The notes beneath the pieces were generated by a model. It made no database searches, was not told where the DNA came from, and saw only the letters and a program-made list of their open reading frames with translations. Shown here piece by piece: positions 50,156 through 58,369 of a stretch of 64,000 bases of DNA; position 1 is the first letter of the stretch, and every line of letters begins with the position of its first letter. The stretch comes from an uncultured Myxococcales bacterium (GTDB lineage: Bacteria > Myxococcota_A > UBA9042 > DTJE01), in contig CAINDP010000044.1 of assembly GCA_903847405.1 (NCBI GenBank), positions 20,459 through 84,458 of the forward strand, written 5' to 3'. Made by a program: the position numbers and the translations under genes.

Positions 50156-51523
50156 ATGGCGACCCCGATGGCGGCCGGCCCCGCGACCTCCGATCCCCGC
50201 GTCCTGTGGCGCTGGCAGGTGCAGACCTTCGCCCTGCTGTGGACCGCGTACGCGTCCTACTACCTCTGCCGCATGAACTTCGCGGTCGCACAGCCGTTGA
50301 TCCTGGCCGAGTTCCCCGACTGGTCGGCGGCGCAGGTCGGCTGGATCCCCTCGGTCTACGCCGCGGTCTACGCCGTGGGGCAGTTCGTCAACGGCCAACT
50401 GGGCGAGAAACTGGGCGCCCGGCGCATGATGACGGTCGCGATGGCCCTGGCGGCGCTGTCGAACCTGGCGTTCTCGATGACGTCCTCGTACACCATGATG
50501 CTGGTGCTGTGGGGCATCAACGGCTACGCGCAGTCCGCGGGCTGGGCCCTGGTCGTCAAGACGCTGACGAACTGGACGCCGTCGAAGCGCCGGGGCCTCC
50601 TGGTGGGCCTGATCTCGACCAGCTACCAGGTGGGCAACGTGATCGCGTGGCTGCTGGCCGGCGTCCTTGCCGAGCAGTACGGCTGGCGCACCGCCTTCTG
50701 GCTTCCCTCGATCCTGCTCGCCGTGATGGGCATCATCTTTGCCATCGGCTTGCGCAACAGTCCCCAGGACGCGGGTCTCCCCCCCGTGCGGGACGACCTG
50801 GGAAACGGCACGACCACCGATTCCAACGGTGTCGTCGTCGACAACGATCGTCCGCTGTCCGCCGCGGAAGTCCTGCGCCTGACGTTCGCGAACAGGATCC
50901 TGTGGGTTCTGGGCCTGGGCTACTTCTGCGCGAACTCGGTGCGGTACGCCTTCATGAACTGGGCCGTGACCTACATGAACGACTTCCACGGCCAGTCGAT
51001 CAAGGGCAGCGCGTTCACCGCGGTCGCCCTGCCGTTGATCGGGGCGGTCGGCGCCGTGTCGGCCGGATGGTTCTCGGACCGGCTCTTCGGCGGCCGTCGG
51101 GCGCCCGTGTGTGCCATCAGCCTGTACTTCCTGGCGGCCGTCTGCCTGGGCTTCATCTTCATTCCCAAGGGCCAGTGGATGGTCGCCACGGCGATGCTGG
51201 GCCTGGCCGGCTTCCTGATCTACGGGCCCGACATGCTGATGAGCGGCGCGGCCACGGCCGACGTCCATCCCCGGGCCACCGCGGCCGCGACCGGCTTCAC
51301 CATGTCCCTGGGCGCGGCCGGCTCCATCCTGTCCGGCGCCGGCGTCGGCTACCTCAAGGACATCTCCCCAAATCTGGTCCTCTCCCTCCAGTCCATCGCC
51401 CCGCCCTCCATCGGACCCCTCCTGGGCGAATGGACCGTGATCTTCCTGGTCCTGGCAGGACTCTCCATGGTCCCTGCCACCCTCATGGTCACTATCTGGA
51501 ACGCGCGTCCCAAGGGGGCGTAA
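50156..51523 (+). CDS. MFS transporter, organophosphate:Pi antiporter (GlpT/UhpT) type
   Basis: 455 residues with 12 predicted helices. YASYYLCRMNFAVAQPLI in helix 1 and GARRMMTVAMAL after helix 2 match the GlpT/UhpT group, in which the Arg-containing YLCR(M/K) motif binds phosphate. GWFSDRLFGGRRAP is the mirrored loop in the second half. It would exchange a phosphorylated metabolite for phosphate across the inner membrane; the substrate cannot be named. The ATG at 50156 follows AGGAG; the track's longer N-terminus is antisense to the RNA methyltransferase gene. A GGGGGC-GTAA-GCCCCC hairpin spans its stop codon. Confidence 0.9.
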   Translation: MATPMAAGPATSDPRVLWRWQVQTFALLWTAYASYYLCRMNFAVAQPLILAEFPDWSAAQVGWIPSVYAAVYAVGQFVNGQLGEKLGARRMMTVAMALAALSNLAFSMTSSYTMMLVLWGINGYAQSAGWALVVKTLTNWTPSKRRGLLVGLISTSYQVGNVIAWLLAGVLAEQYGWRTAFWLPSILLAVMGIIFAIGLRNSPQDAGLPPVRDDLGNGTTTDSNGVVVDNDRPLSAAEVLRLTFANRILWVLGLGYFCANSVRYAFMNWAVTYMNDFHGQSIKGSAFTAVALPLIGAVGAVSAGWFSDRLFGGRRAPVCAISLYFLAAVCLGFIFIPKGQWMVATAMLGLAGFLIYGPDMLMSGAATADVHPRATAAATGFTMSLGAAGSILSGAGVGYLKDISPNLVLSLQSIAPPSIGPLLGEWTVIFLVLAGLSMVPATLMVTIWNARPKGA

Positions 51524-51529
51524 GCCCCC
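51514..51529 (+). terminator. GC hairpin with GTAA loop at the end of the MFS gene
   Basis: GGGGGC, GTAA, GCCCCC. The stop codon TAA lies in the loop, which is a GNRA-type tetraloop. No T-tract follows, so it is more likely an mRNA-end stabiliser than an intrinsic terminator. Confidence 0.35.
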
Positions 51530-52275
51530 CGGAAACCTCGCTCCAGCGACCCAACGACTACCGGGATTGCGCTCCTTGCTTGGGGCAGGGCTGGGCGGGC
51601 CGGGTGCGGTGCGCGTGGGATTGTGGATGGGCCGGTTTCGGGGGTGCCCCTCCGGGGACGGCGTGCCCGGGGGCGTTGCCCCCGTTCCCGCCTCTGTCCT
51701 CGCCGGCGGCATTTCTTTGGTGCCCCCTCAAGGTGCCGCCGGCTGCGGAGCCCCTCCGCGGCACTCCCGAACCCGGCCCACCGCTGTTCTCACGGGGGAC
51801 AGGCCGGCCCGCCCAGGGCCCCCGCAAGTCGCGGCGTTTCCGGGGTCGGTGGGTGCGTGGAATCGCGCTTTCGCCAGGGCCTACCCCAATCTGGGACGGA
51901 CGCGGTTCGCCGGCAAGCCGGCGTTGTCGTTCTACGGGGGAAGGGAGCAGGAACAGAGCCGGCCCGGCCTCGACAGAGATCCGCGGGCCGGGTCCGGGGG
52001 TGCCAACGGGGAAGCCTCCGGAGGCGCGGTCCACCTTGGGGGGGAAATAATGATTGGACCGCGCCGAGTAGGCAGTTGCCGGCTGGGGGCAGCGCCCCCG
52101 GCCGGACAACGGTTCTCCCGTGGCACCACCGGGACCCGGCCCTCCACGATGTAACGGCCTGGCGATCCTTGTTCCAATTCCCTGTTCCAGGGACCCTGCC
52201 AAACAGCGCGCAAGACGGCCGATCTTTCGAATCGACAGGATTGGGGGGAAGGTGCGGTCGGAAGGGGGGATGGCT
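51524..52275. other. 750-base non-coding, hairpin-rich stretch
   Basis: No convincing gene is found here. Overlapping ORFs on both strands (51567-52154, 51558-52202) are Gly/Pro/Arg-rich and lack ribosome sites or recognisable folds. The stretch holds several near-perfect palindromes: CGCCGGC-AA-GCCGGCG at 51908-51923, GGGGGC-AGC-GCCCCC at 52085-52099 flanked by further complementary bases, and a GCGGAG/CTCCGC pair around 51755-51770. It could be the remnant of a lost gene, a replication or nucleoid-binding site, or a structured RNA. Confidence 0.5.
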
Positions 52276-53022
52276 CTACCGGACCCAGGTGCTCCAGCCG
52301 CGCTGGCGGGCCAGTGTCATCATGTCGTTTTCGGGCTCGCCCTTTGTTCCTACGACCAGGCGCCAGCGGGCCGCGTCGAGCAGCTCGTTGTCGCCCATGC
52401 TGTCGCCGATGGCGAAGGAGGCCATGCCCACGTTGGCGTCCAGGGTTTCGACCTTGCCGGCGTTGCACGTCAACGGCAGCACCAGGCGGTCGCTGACGAC
52501 CAGGCCCTTGCCGGCGACGTGATCCAGCTCGGTTTCGATGCCGTAGGCGCCGTCCACGTCAACGCCCATGTACAGCAGGGCGCGGCGGACGATCCAGGTG
52601 CAGCTGGAGCTGACGACGTAGACCTTCAGGTCGCCTTCCTCGCGCATCCCGTTGATCAGGTCCGCCATCTTCGGGCTGTAGTGGGGCCACTTCGAGGCGA
52701 CCAGGTCGATCCAGGAGGACAGGTCGGCGAACTCGATGCCCGCCATGCACTGGACCGCAAAGCCGTACGCCTTGTTCCGATCCTTCTTCAGCATCCGCTC
52801 GTAGGTGGTCCAGACCTTGGGGTCCAGGACGGGCGGATCGTCGGGGTCCTCGGACTGCGTCAGCAGTTCCATGAAGAACTCGCCGATGTCGTTCTTCCAC
52901 AGCGTCCGGTCGGCGTCGAACGCCACGATCCGCGAGTGGTCCTTCGACTGGACCGCCTCCATGACGTCGGCCTGGAAGCGCTTCGGGAACCCTTGCAGCC
53001 AATCGGGGTAGGTCGGATTCAT
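52276..53022 (-). CDS. HAD-family phosphatase (phosphoserine phosphatase-like)
   Basis: 248 residues. Motif I is FDADRTLW (DxDxT with the nucleophile Asp), motif II VVSSSCTWIV, and motifs III/IV K-GLVV and AIGDSMGDNELLDAA. The cap is helical and inserted after motif I, as in SerB/PSP- or HAD-IB-type enzymes acting on small phosphorylated molecules. Cytoplasmic; substrate unknown. The ATG follows a GAGGGA site that is itself part of the palindrome TCGAGG-ATC-CCTCGA. A consensus promoter sits at 53052-53081, overlapping the last bases of the hybrid kinase gene. Confidence 0.85.
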   Translation of the reverse strand: MNPTYPDWLQGFPKRFQADVMEAVQSKDHSRIVAFDADRTLWKNDIGEFFMELLTQSEDPDDPPVLDPKVWTTYERMLKKDRNKAYGFAVQCMAGIEFADLSSWIDLVASKWPHYSPKMADLINGMREEGDLKVYVVSSSCTWIVRRALLYMGVDVDGAYGIETELDHVAGKGLVVSDRLVLPLTCNAGKVETLDANVGMASFAIGDSMGDNELLDAARWRLVVGTKGEPENDMMTLARQRGWSTWVR

Positions 53023-53037
53023 TCGAGGATCCCTCGA
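53023..53037 (-). promoter_or_regulatory. Palindrome covering the HAD phosphatase ribosome site
   Basis: TCGAGG, ATC, CCTCGA directly before the ATG. The arm containing GAGG is the only Shine-Dalgarno, so the stem could hide it. Confidence 0.35.
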
Positions 53038-53051
53038 TGGAAGATGCGCGC

Positions 53052-53081
53052 ATTAGAGTCCAGGGCCCCGGGCGTTGTCAA
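53052..53081 (-). promoter_or_regulatory. Promoter of the HAD phosphatase gene
   Basis: On the minus strand: TTGACA, 18 bases, TCTAAT. The -35 overlaps the stop codon region of the upstream hybrid kinase. Confidence 0.55.
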
Positions 53082-55759
53082 CGGGACCCGGCCCTCGATC
53101 GCTCGAAAGCAAGCAGCAGCGCGGCTTCCAGCTGCGAAAGGGAGTACGGCTTCTGCAGGAACACGGTCGGGTGCCCCTCGACCTGCAGTTCCGGTACGGC
53201 CTCCTTGCTGTAGCCGCTGGTCAGGAGGATCGGGATTCGGGGGTTCACCGCCCGGATCAGGCGATGAACCTCGGCGCCACCCCTGCGGGGCATCGTCAGG
53301 TCCAGGATGACCGCCACCAGGTCCGGTCGGGACTGGAACGCCGCCCAGGCGGCGTCGCCGTCCGCGGCGTCCACCACCGTCATGCCGAATCGCTGGACCA
53401 TCTGTCGGGTCGCGTCCCGGACCGCGGGCTCGTCCTCCGCCAACAGCAGGGGCCCGCGAAGCGTCCGGACATCGACCTCGTCCCGGTGGGCCGTGTCCGG
53501 TCCGCGAACGGCAGACGGATCCACCGGAAAGTGGACCCGGAACAGGGTGCCCCGGCCCGGCTGGGACTGGATTTCGATGCCCGCCCGGTGGGCGCGCAGG
53601 ATGCCCCGCATGGCCGAAAGCCCCAGCCCCCGGCCCGCGGGCTTGGTCGTGAAGAACGGATCGAAGATCCGCGCCAGGACCTCCTGGGTCATTCCCATGC
53701 CGTTGTCCCGCACCGCCAGGGTCACGTAGGCCCCCGCCGCAAGACCCTGGCCGGGCATCAGGCGTTCGATGTCCTCCGCGGTCAGGAACGTCGCCCGGGT
53801 CGAAAGCTGCACGCAGCCGGCCTCGGCGCCGATGGCCTCGCTGGCGTTCGTAACCAGGTTCATCACGACCTGCTGCAACTGGACCGGGTCCCCACGGACG
53901 GCAGGCAGCCCCGGGGCCAGATCCTGCTCCAGGGTCACCTTCGTCAGGCGGCTGACGCCCAGCAGCCCGCTCATCTCCTCGACCAGGGCGTTCAGGTCCA
54001 CCTGCTCGACCTGGAACGACGCGTGACCGGAGTACGCCAGGAGTTGCCTGGCCAGGCTGGCTGCCCGCTGGATGCTGGCATCCATGCGCTCCAGGAAGTG
54101 CGACGGGTCCTTTCCCTCGTCCACGGCCAGCCGGCACAGCCCCTGGTACCCCTGGATCGACGTCAGCAGGTTGTTGAAATCGTGGGCGATCCCGCCCGCC
54201 AGCAATCCCAGGCCCTCCAGCTTCTGCGCCTGGAGGTGGGCGTCCTCCTGGGCCCGACGCTCGGAAACGTCACGGGCCACCCAGACCACGCAGGCGCGCC
54301 CGTCCACCTCGATGCCCATGGGCGCGACGCGTGCCTCGAAACGCACCAGCCCACGGGCGGTGTCGAGGGCGTATTCCAGCGATTCCACCCGGGCCTTGTC
54401 CAGGGAGCGTCGGATCGTCGAAATCACCTCGGTCGCGACCCCGGTCGGCAGCAGTTCCTGGACCGTTCGGCCGACCAGTTCGTCGGAGGCCTGGGACAGC
54501 CCGGATCGCTCGCCGTTGTGGACCTCGATGAACCGCCCGTCGGAATCCAGGACCAGGATGCCGTCGGGCATGACCTGGGTGACGGCGCGCAGCCGCGACT
54601 CGCTGCGGCGAAGCTGCTCGGTCATGCGATCCGCCAGGTCCCGCGCCCGCAGGCCGGTCCGGCTGATCGATCGGACCAGCGCCGCCAGCAGCAGGGCGAT
54701 CAGCAGGAATGCCGTCCCGACGATCCAGGGCAGTGCGATTTCGGGACCGTGGAAAAAGGTCGGTCCGGCGCTGAACTCCAGCGCCCACCTGCGGCCGGCC
54801 ACCAACCGCTCGACGTGCTCGTCCGGGCCGCCGGGCGCCAGGCGGTGCCACCAGCGCAAGGGGAGATCCCGGCCGCCCTCCAGGAACGGTTGCGGTCCAC
54901 CGGGCCCCGAAACGTCGGACATGCTGACCCGCACGCCGTCCACGGACAGGCGCCCGGTGGCGTCCTGGGCCAGCAACCGCAGCAGGAACACGGCGTTCAC
55001 GTACCCCGTGAAGTGCTCTCGGCGTTCTTCCGCGGTGTCCGGCACCACGGTGCCGTCGTACAGCGCCAGACGAAGGATCAGCCCGGGGCCTGCCGTCGGT
55101 GCCTGCATCACCGGCATCGGTGCGCTGGCCCGCAGCTCCCCCGAGTCCCGGGCCTCGATCAACGACGCCCGTTGCTGTTGGGAACTGGCGGAATTGAATC
55201 CCAGAACGGCAGAATTGACGCCTTCCGGCTCGCCGTACAGGACGATCGTGTCGTCGCCGAATCCCGCACCCGGGTGGATGTGCAGACCGGGGTTTCCATG
55301 CTCGGTTCGAAGCCGCTCCTCGAGGGCCTCCAGCCCGCCCTCGGGAACCGGGACTCCGTACGAAACCCCCAGCAGCCCCGGGTACCGGTCGTCCAGGCCC
55401 ATGGCCCGCAGGAGGATCCGGAAGCGCTGCCGGTCCAGGCGTCCGTTCGCCTGCTCGAATCCCCGCACCCCCCGCAGGAGGTCTTCGCAGACCCGCAGCC
55501 GCTCGGACAGCCGTCCCAGGGACTCGACCACGGCGGCGTCGAACCGTGCCTGCGCGCGCTTTTCCTGGAGGGCTCGGACGACCTGAAAGCCGCCGAGGCT
55601 GGCGGCAATCCCGCCGATCAGGATCCAGCCCGCCAGTCCCGGGCGAAATTGGAGCGTCCCGAGTCGGCTTCGGCTCCGGCGAGAGTCTCCCGTGGAAACC
55701 CATCGCCTACGCCTGCGCGCTCGGGAGGAGCAGATGCGGAGGACATCGCGGACATTCAT
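53078..55759 (-). CDS. CHASE-PAS hybrid histidine kinase with receiver domain
   Basis: 893 residues from the ATG at 55759, preceded by GAGG. Order: a short N-terminus, a basic insert encoded by a hairpin element (about residues 11-35), TM1 (LAGWILIGGIAASLGGF) and a CHASE domain (about 65-270; YPGLLGVSYG, GFNSASSQQQRAS). Next are TM2 (LPWIVGTAFLLIALLLAAL), PAS (VMPDGILVLDSDGRFIEV), HisKA (GGIAHDFNNLLTSIQGYQ), HATPase (NLVTNASEAI, GLGLSAM) and a C-terminal receiver with Asp in VILDLTMPRRGG. It senses a periplasmic ligand and probably autophosphorylates then transfers within the protein. The longer ORF-track start (56356) is antisense to the HAD-IIA gene. No DNA-binding partner is adjacent. Confidence 0.9.
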   Translation of the reverse strand: MNVRDVLRICSSRARRRRRWVSTGDSRRSRSRLGTLQFRPGLAGWILIGGIAASLGGFQVVRALQEKRAQARFDAAVVESLGRLSERLRVCEDLLRGVRGFEQANGRLDRQRFRILLRAMGLDDRYPGLLGVSYGVPVPEGGLEALEERLRTEHGNPGLHIHPGAGFGDDTIVLYGEPEGVNSAVLGFNSASSQQQRASLIEARDSGELRASAPMPVMQAPTAGPGLILRLALYDGTVVPDTAEERREHFTGYVNAVFLLRLLAQDATGRLSVDGVRVSMSDVSGPGGPQPFLEGGRDLPLRWWHRLAPGGPDEHVERLVAGRRWALEFSAGPTFFHGPEIALPWIVGTAFLLIALLLAALVRSISRTGLRARDLADRMTEQLRRSESRLRAVTQVMPDGILVLDSDGRFIEVHNGERSGLSQASDELVGRTVQELLPTGVATEVISTIRRSLDKARVESLEYALDTARGLVRFEARVAPMGIEVDGRACVVWVARDVSERRAQEDAHLQAQKLEGLGLLAGGIAHDFNNLLTSIQGYQGLCRLAVDEGKDPSHFLERMDASIQRAASLARQLLAYSGHASFQVEQVDLNALVEEMSGLLGVSRLTKVTLEQDLAPGLPAVRGDPVQLQQVVMNLVTNASEAIGAEAGCVQLSTRATFLTAEDIERLMPGQGLAAGAYVTLAVRDNGMGMTQEVLARIFDPFFTTKPAGRGLGLSAMRGILRAHRAGIEIQSQPGRGTLFRVHFPVDPSAVRGPDTAHRDEVDVRTLRGPLLLAEDEPAVRDATRQMVQRFGMTVVDAADGDAAWAAFQSRPDLVAVILDLTMPRRGGAEVHRLIRAVNPRIPILLTSGYSKEAVPELQVEGHPTVFLQKPYSLSQLEAALLLAFERSRAGSR
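55650..55735 (-). repeat. Hairpin element, class 1, copy 5, inside the hybrid kinase coding sequence
   Basis: Arms CCCGAG (55658) and CTCGGG (to 55725). Apical stem GTTTCC-ACG-GGAGAC, with the one changed base pairing as G-U. The element is translated in frame as an Arg/Ser-rich stretch just before TM1 and no start codon lies after it. Confidence 0.85.
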
Positions 55760-55879
55760 GACGGAGCCTCTTGAACGTTCCGATTCCTGATAGCGGACGA
55801 TAGCACGTCGGCTTCGGGGCTGGTATCCTTCGCCCCGCGGCGCCGGACGGGCTCCCGCACGGGACTTGCGAGGTTCGTC

Positions 55880-56704
55880 ATGATCGAAACCACCCCCGGG
55901 GCTTTCGCCTGGCTGCAGCGGATCCGCGCCTTCGCGCTGGACATGGACGGGACGACCTACCTGGGCGGGCGGCTGCTGCCGGGTGCCCGGGACTTCGTGG
56001 ACCTCATGATCGCCCGCGAAACGCCGTTCACGTTCCTGACGAACAACTCGTCGAAGAGTCGGGCGGAGTACGGGCGCAAGCTGCTGGGCCTGGGCCTGCC
56101 CTGCGGCCCTGAGCGCGTGATGACCTCGGGCGAGGCCACCATCCGGTACCTCCTGCGCGAGCGGCCCGGGCAGCGGGTCTACCTGGCCGCCACGCCGTCC
56201 TTCGAGGCCGAGGTGAGGGAGGCCGGCATCGTGCTGGCCGAAGGGCGGGCGGATGCGGACGTGGCGGTGCTGGGTTACGACACCACGCTGACCTTCGATC
56301 GGCTCGTGGCCCTGTGCGACCTGGTGCGGGACGGGAAGCCCCTGGTGGCGACCCACCCCGACGTGAACTGCCCGGTCGACGGCGGGTACTGGCCCGACGT
56401 GGGCGCGTTCCTGGCCCTGATCGAGCGTTCCACCGGCCGGGGCGCGGACCTGGTCGTGGGCAAGCCCGGCCCCCTCATGGTGACGGCCCTGTGCGAACGA
56501 CTGGACCTTCCCGCCGGGGACATCGCCTACGTCGGCGACCGGCTGTACACCGACGTCGCGATGGCGCGGCGCTCGGGCATGCTGGCCGTGCTGGTGCTGT
56601 CCGGCGAAACGACGCTGAAGGACCTGGAAGGAACGCCCGAGCCGCCCGACCTGGTGGTGACGGGCCTGGACGAACTGACGCTGCTGCTGTCGACGCCCCG
56701 GTGA
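55880..56704 (+). CDS. HAD-IIA family phosphatase (NagD/phosphoglycolate phosphatase-like)
   Basis: 274 residues. Motif I is FALDMDGTTYLGGRLLPGA, motif II FLTNNSSKSRAEY, motif III GKPGPLM and motif IV YVGDRLYTDVAMA. The cap domain is inserted between motifs II and III, as in class C2A (NagD, PNPase, PGP). It hydrolyses small phosphate esters such as phosphoglycolate or nucleotide monophosphates in the cytoplasm. The ATG follows GAGG. It is divergent from the hybrid kinase and convergent with the outer-membrane protein gene of the Mla-type operon. Confidence 0.9.
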   Translation: MIETTPGAFAWLQRIRAFALDMDGTTYLGGRLLPGARDFVDLMIARETPFTFLTNNSSKSRAEYGRKLLGLGLPCGPERVMTSGEATIRYLLRERPGQRVYLAATPSFEAEVREAGIVLAEGRADADVAVLGYDTTLTFDRLVALCDLVRDGKPLVATHPDVNCPVDGGYWPDVGAFLALIERSTGRGADLVVGKPGPLMVTALCERLDLPAGDIAYVGDRLYTDVAMARRSGMLAVLVLSGETTLKDLEGTPEPPDLVVTGLDELTLLLSTPR

Positions 56705-56725
56705 ACGTCGCGAAGGCCCCGGCCC

Positions 56726-58369
56726 CTACAGGATCTGCCAACTGAAGCGCAGCAGAACGCGGTGCTCGGTCTGAAGGCGATCCGATCGGTCCCGATCGTC
56801 CACCAGCCGGAAGATGTAGTTCACCGACACGAACGACGCCAGGCGGATCCCCACGTTGCTGTCCCAGTCGATGATCGGGTGGGCCCAGTCGCTGAACGGC
56901 TCCAGGACGTCCAGTTCGGTGGTCGCCAGGACCCACCGCGTGATGCGCAGCGAACCCACGAAGGTCGCCTCGGCCCCGACCTGGTAGGCGTTGCCGCGAC
57001 GGCGCACGTCCAGCCTGCGGGGGGTGTCCGTGAACGCGCTGGCGGTCAGCAGCCCCCGCGTGTACAGGGCGCGCCCGCCGATGCCCACGCGGATGTTGGC
57101 GTCGAACCAGTACGAACCGGTCACCAGGAACCCCAGGCCCGCGCCGGCCTTCAGCTCGCTGGGCGACAGGGACGGCGACAGTTGGTATTGGCCCTTGTGC
57201 GTCCCCAGGCTGCCGATCGGCGCCCCGTTCGCGTCCACCTCGCGCACTTCGGTGGCCTCGTCGAGGTAGGTGGTTCCCGGGAACAGCGAGGTCGCGGCGC
57301 CGACGCGCACGTACGGTCCCAGCCAGGGAAGGACGCGGTACACGTACAGCGCGTCCAGTTTGACCTCGTCCAGGTCCTTCTGGAACGGCTGCGAGGGAAC
57401 CTTGATCTGCTTTTCTTCCAGCTTCAGGCGCAGGTACAGGTAGTGCTTCAGCGGCTTGTACTGGGCCAGGAAGTCGAAGTAGCCGCCCAGGGTGAAACCG
57501 TTGCCCGACGGGAAGCCGACCATGTCCGAGCGGCGGTTGAACTCGGCATCCGCGCCCAGGACCAGGTGGATGCGCCAGTCCTTCGGCAGCAGGGATTTCG
57601 ATCCGACGGGTTCCACCTGGCCCGCGCCCAGGAACGACCCATCCTCGCGGCTCATGACCAGGCTCAGGTTCACCTGCTCGCCCGGAAGCACGCGGAAGGA
57701 GTAGAAGTCCCGTCGCGCCTGGGGGCTGCCGCCCGCCCGGATCAGCAGGTAGGCGCCGGGCTCCAGGATCCAGGTGCGCACCTCCTCGCCCAGTTCGACG
57801 TCCGCCCCCAGGCCCATGCCCAGGTTGCGCCGTTCGGGCAGCCGGAGCAGTTCGTACGAGCCGCGGAAGGGGGTCGAGCGCTCGTCCACGACCTGGATGA
57901 CGACCGCCGACCACGTGGCCGGGACGACGGTGGTCAGGCCCTCCTTGACCAGCACGCGCCGCCGGAAGCGCTCGGCCATGACGCCGGAGCCCAGGCGGAT
58001 TTCGTAGATTCCCGGGTCCAGGATGGCGCGGCGACCGGGCGCCACGGTCTGGAGGATGCTGCCGTCGCGGACCACCAGCCATGGCGGTTCCAGGCGGGGA
58101 TCGGTCATGGAAGGGACGAACACCGCGCCCTTGCCCGGGGGAATCAGGGTGCCGTCCAGTTCCAGTTGTTCGCGGGGCGGGGGGGAATCCCAGGTTTCCG
58201 GGCGCTCGCCGGGCGCGGGGGCCGGAGGCTGCGGGAGGGCCGTCGCCACCGGTTCCGGGGCATCGGCCACCGGCAGGTCTTCCGCACGGGCCGTACGCCC
58301 CGGCATCACCAGGCACGTCGCCACGATGACCAGGAGCAGCAGTTCCCCCTGCCGGCGCGATGGGCTCAT
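56726..58369 (-). CDS. Outer-membrane beta-barrel protein of the Mla-type operon
   Basis: 547 residues. A signal peptide (LLLLVIVATCLVMPGRTARA) is followed by a Pro-rich linker, a ~170-residue beta-rich periplasmic domain (VVRDGSILQTVAPGRRAILDPGIYEIRLGSG) and a C-terminal region of alternating strands. The last ~270 residues (HYLYLRLKLEEKQ, LGPYVRVGAAT, AGAGLGFLVTGSYWF, NYIFRLV) end in VLLRFSWQIL, consistent with a barrel of about 12 strands. Its start overlaps the stop of the auxiliary lipoprotein (ATGA), placing it at the end of the MCE operon. It may be the outer-membrane exit or receptor of the lipid pathway (inference). Confidence 0.75.
   Translation of the reverse strand: MSPSRRQGELLLLVIVATCLVMPGRTARAEDLPVADAPEPVATALPQPPAPAPGERPETWDSPPPREQLELDGTLIPPGKGAVFVPSMTDPRLEPPWLVVRDGSILQTVAPGRRAILDPGIYEIRLGSGVMAERFRRRVLVKEGLTTVVPATWSAVVIQVVDERSTPFRGSYELLRLPERRNLGMGLGADVELGEEVRTWILEPGAYLLIRAGGSPQARRDFYSFRVLPGEQVNLSLVMSREDGSFLGAGQVEPVGSKSLLPKDWRIHLVLGADAEFNRRSDMVGFPSGNGFTLGGYFDFLAQYKPLKHYLYLRLKLEEKQIKVPSQPFQKDLDEVKLDALYVYRVLPWLGPYVRVGAATSLFPGTTYLDEATEVREVDANGAPIGSLGTHKGQYQLSPSLSPSELKAGAGLGFLVTGSYWFDANIRVGIGGRALYTRGLLTASAFTDTPRRLDVRRRGNAYQVGAEATFVGSLRITRWVLATTELDVLEPFSDWAHPIIDWDSNVGIRLASFVSVNYIFRLVDDRDRSDRLQTEHRVLLRFSWQIL

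Noticed and set aside
48712-52050. 1112-residue plus-strand ORF
   Set aside because: Reads antisense through the RNA methyltransferase and out of frame through the MFS gene; no domain and no ribosome site.
51558-52202. ORFs on both strands in the 750-base gap (214 and 195 aa)
   Set aside because: Low-complexity Gly/Pro/Arg products containing the palindromes; no start signals and no fold.
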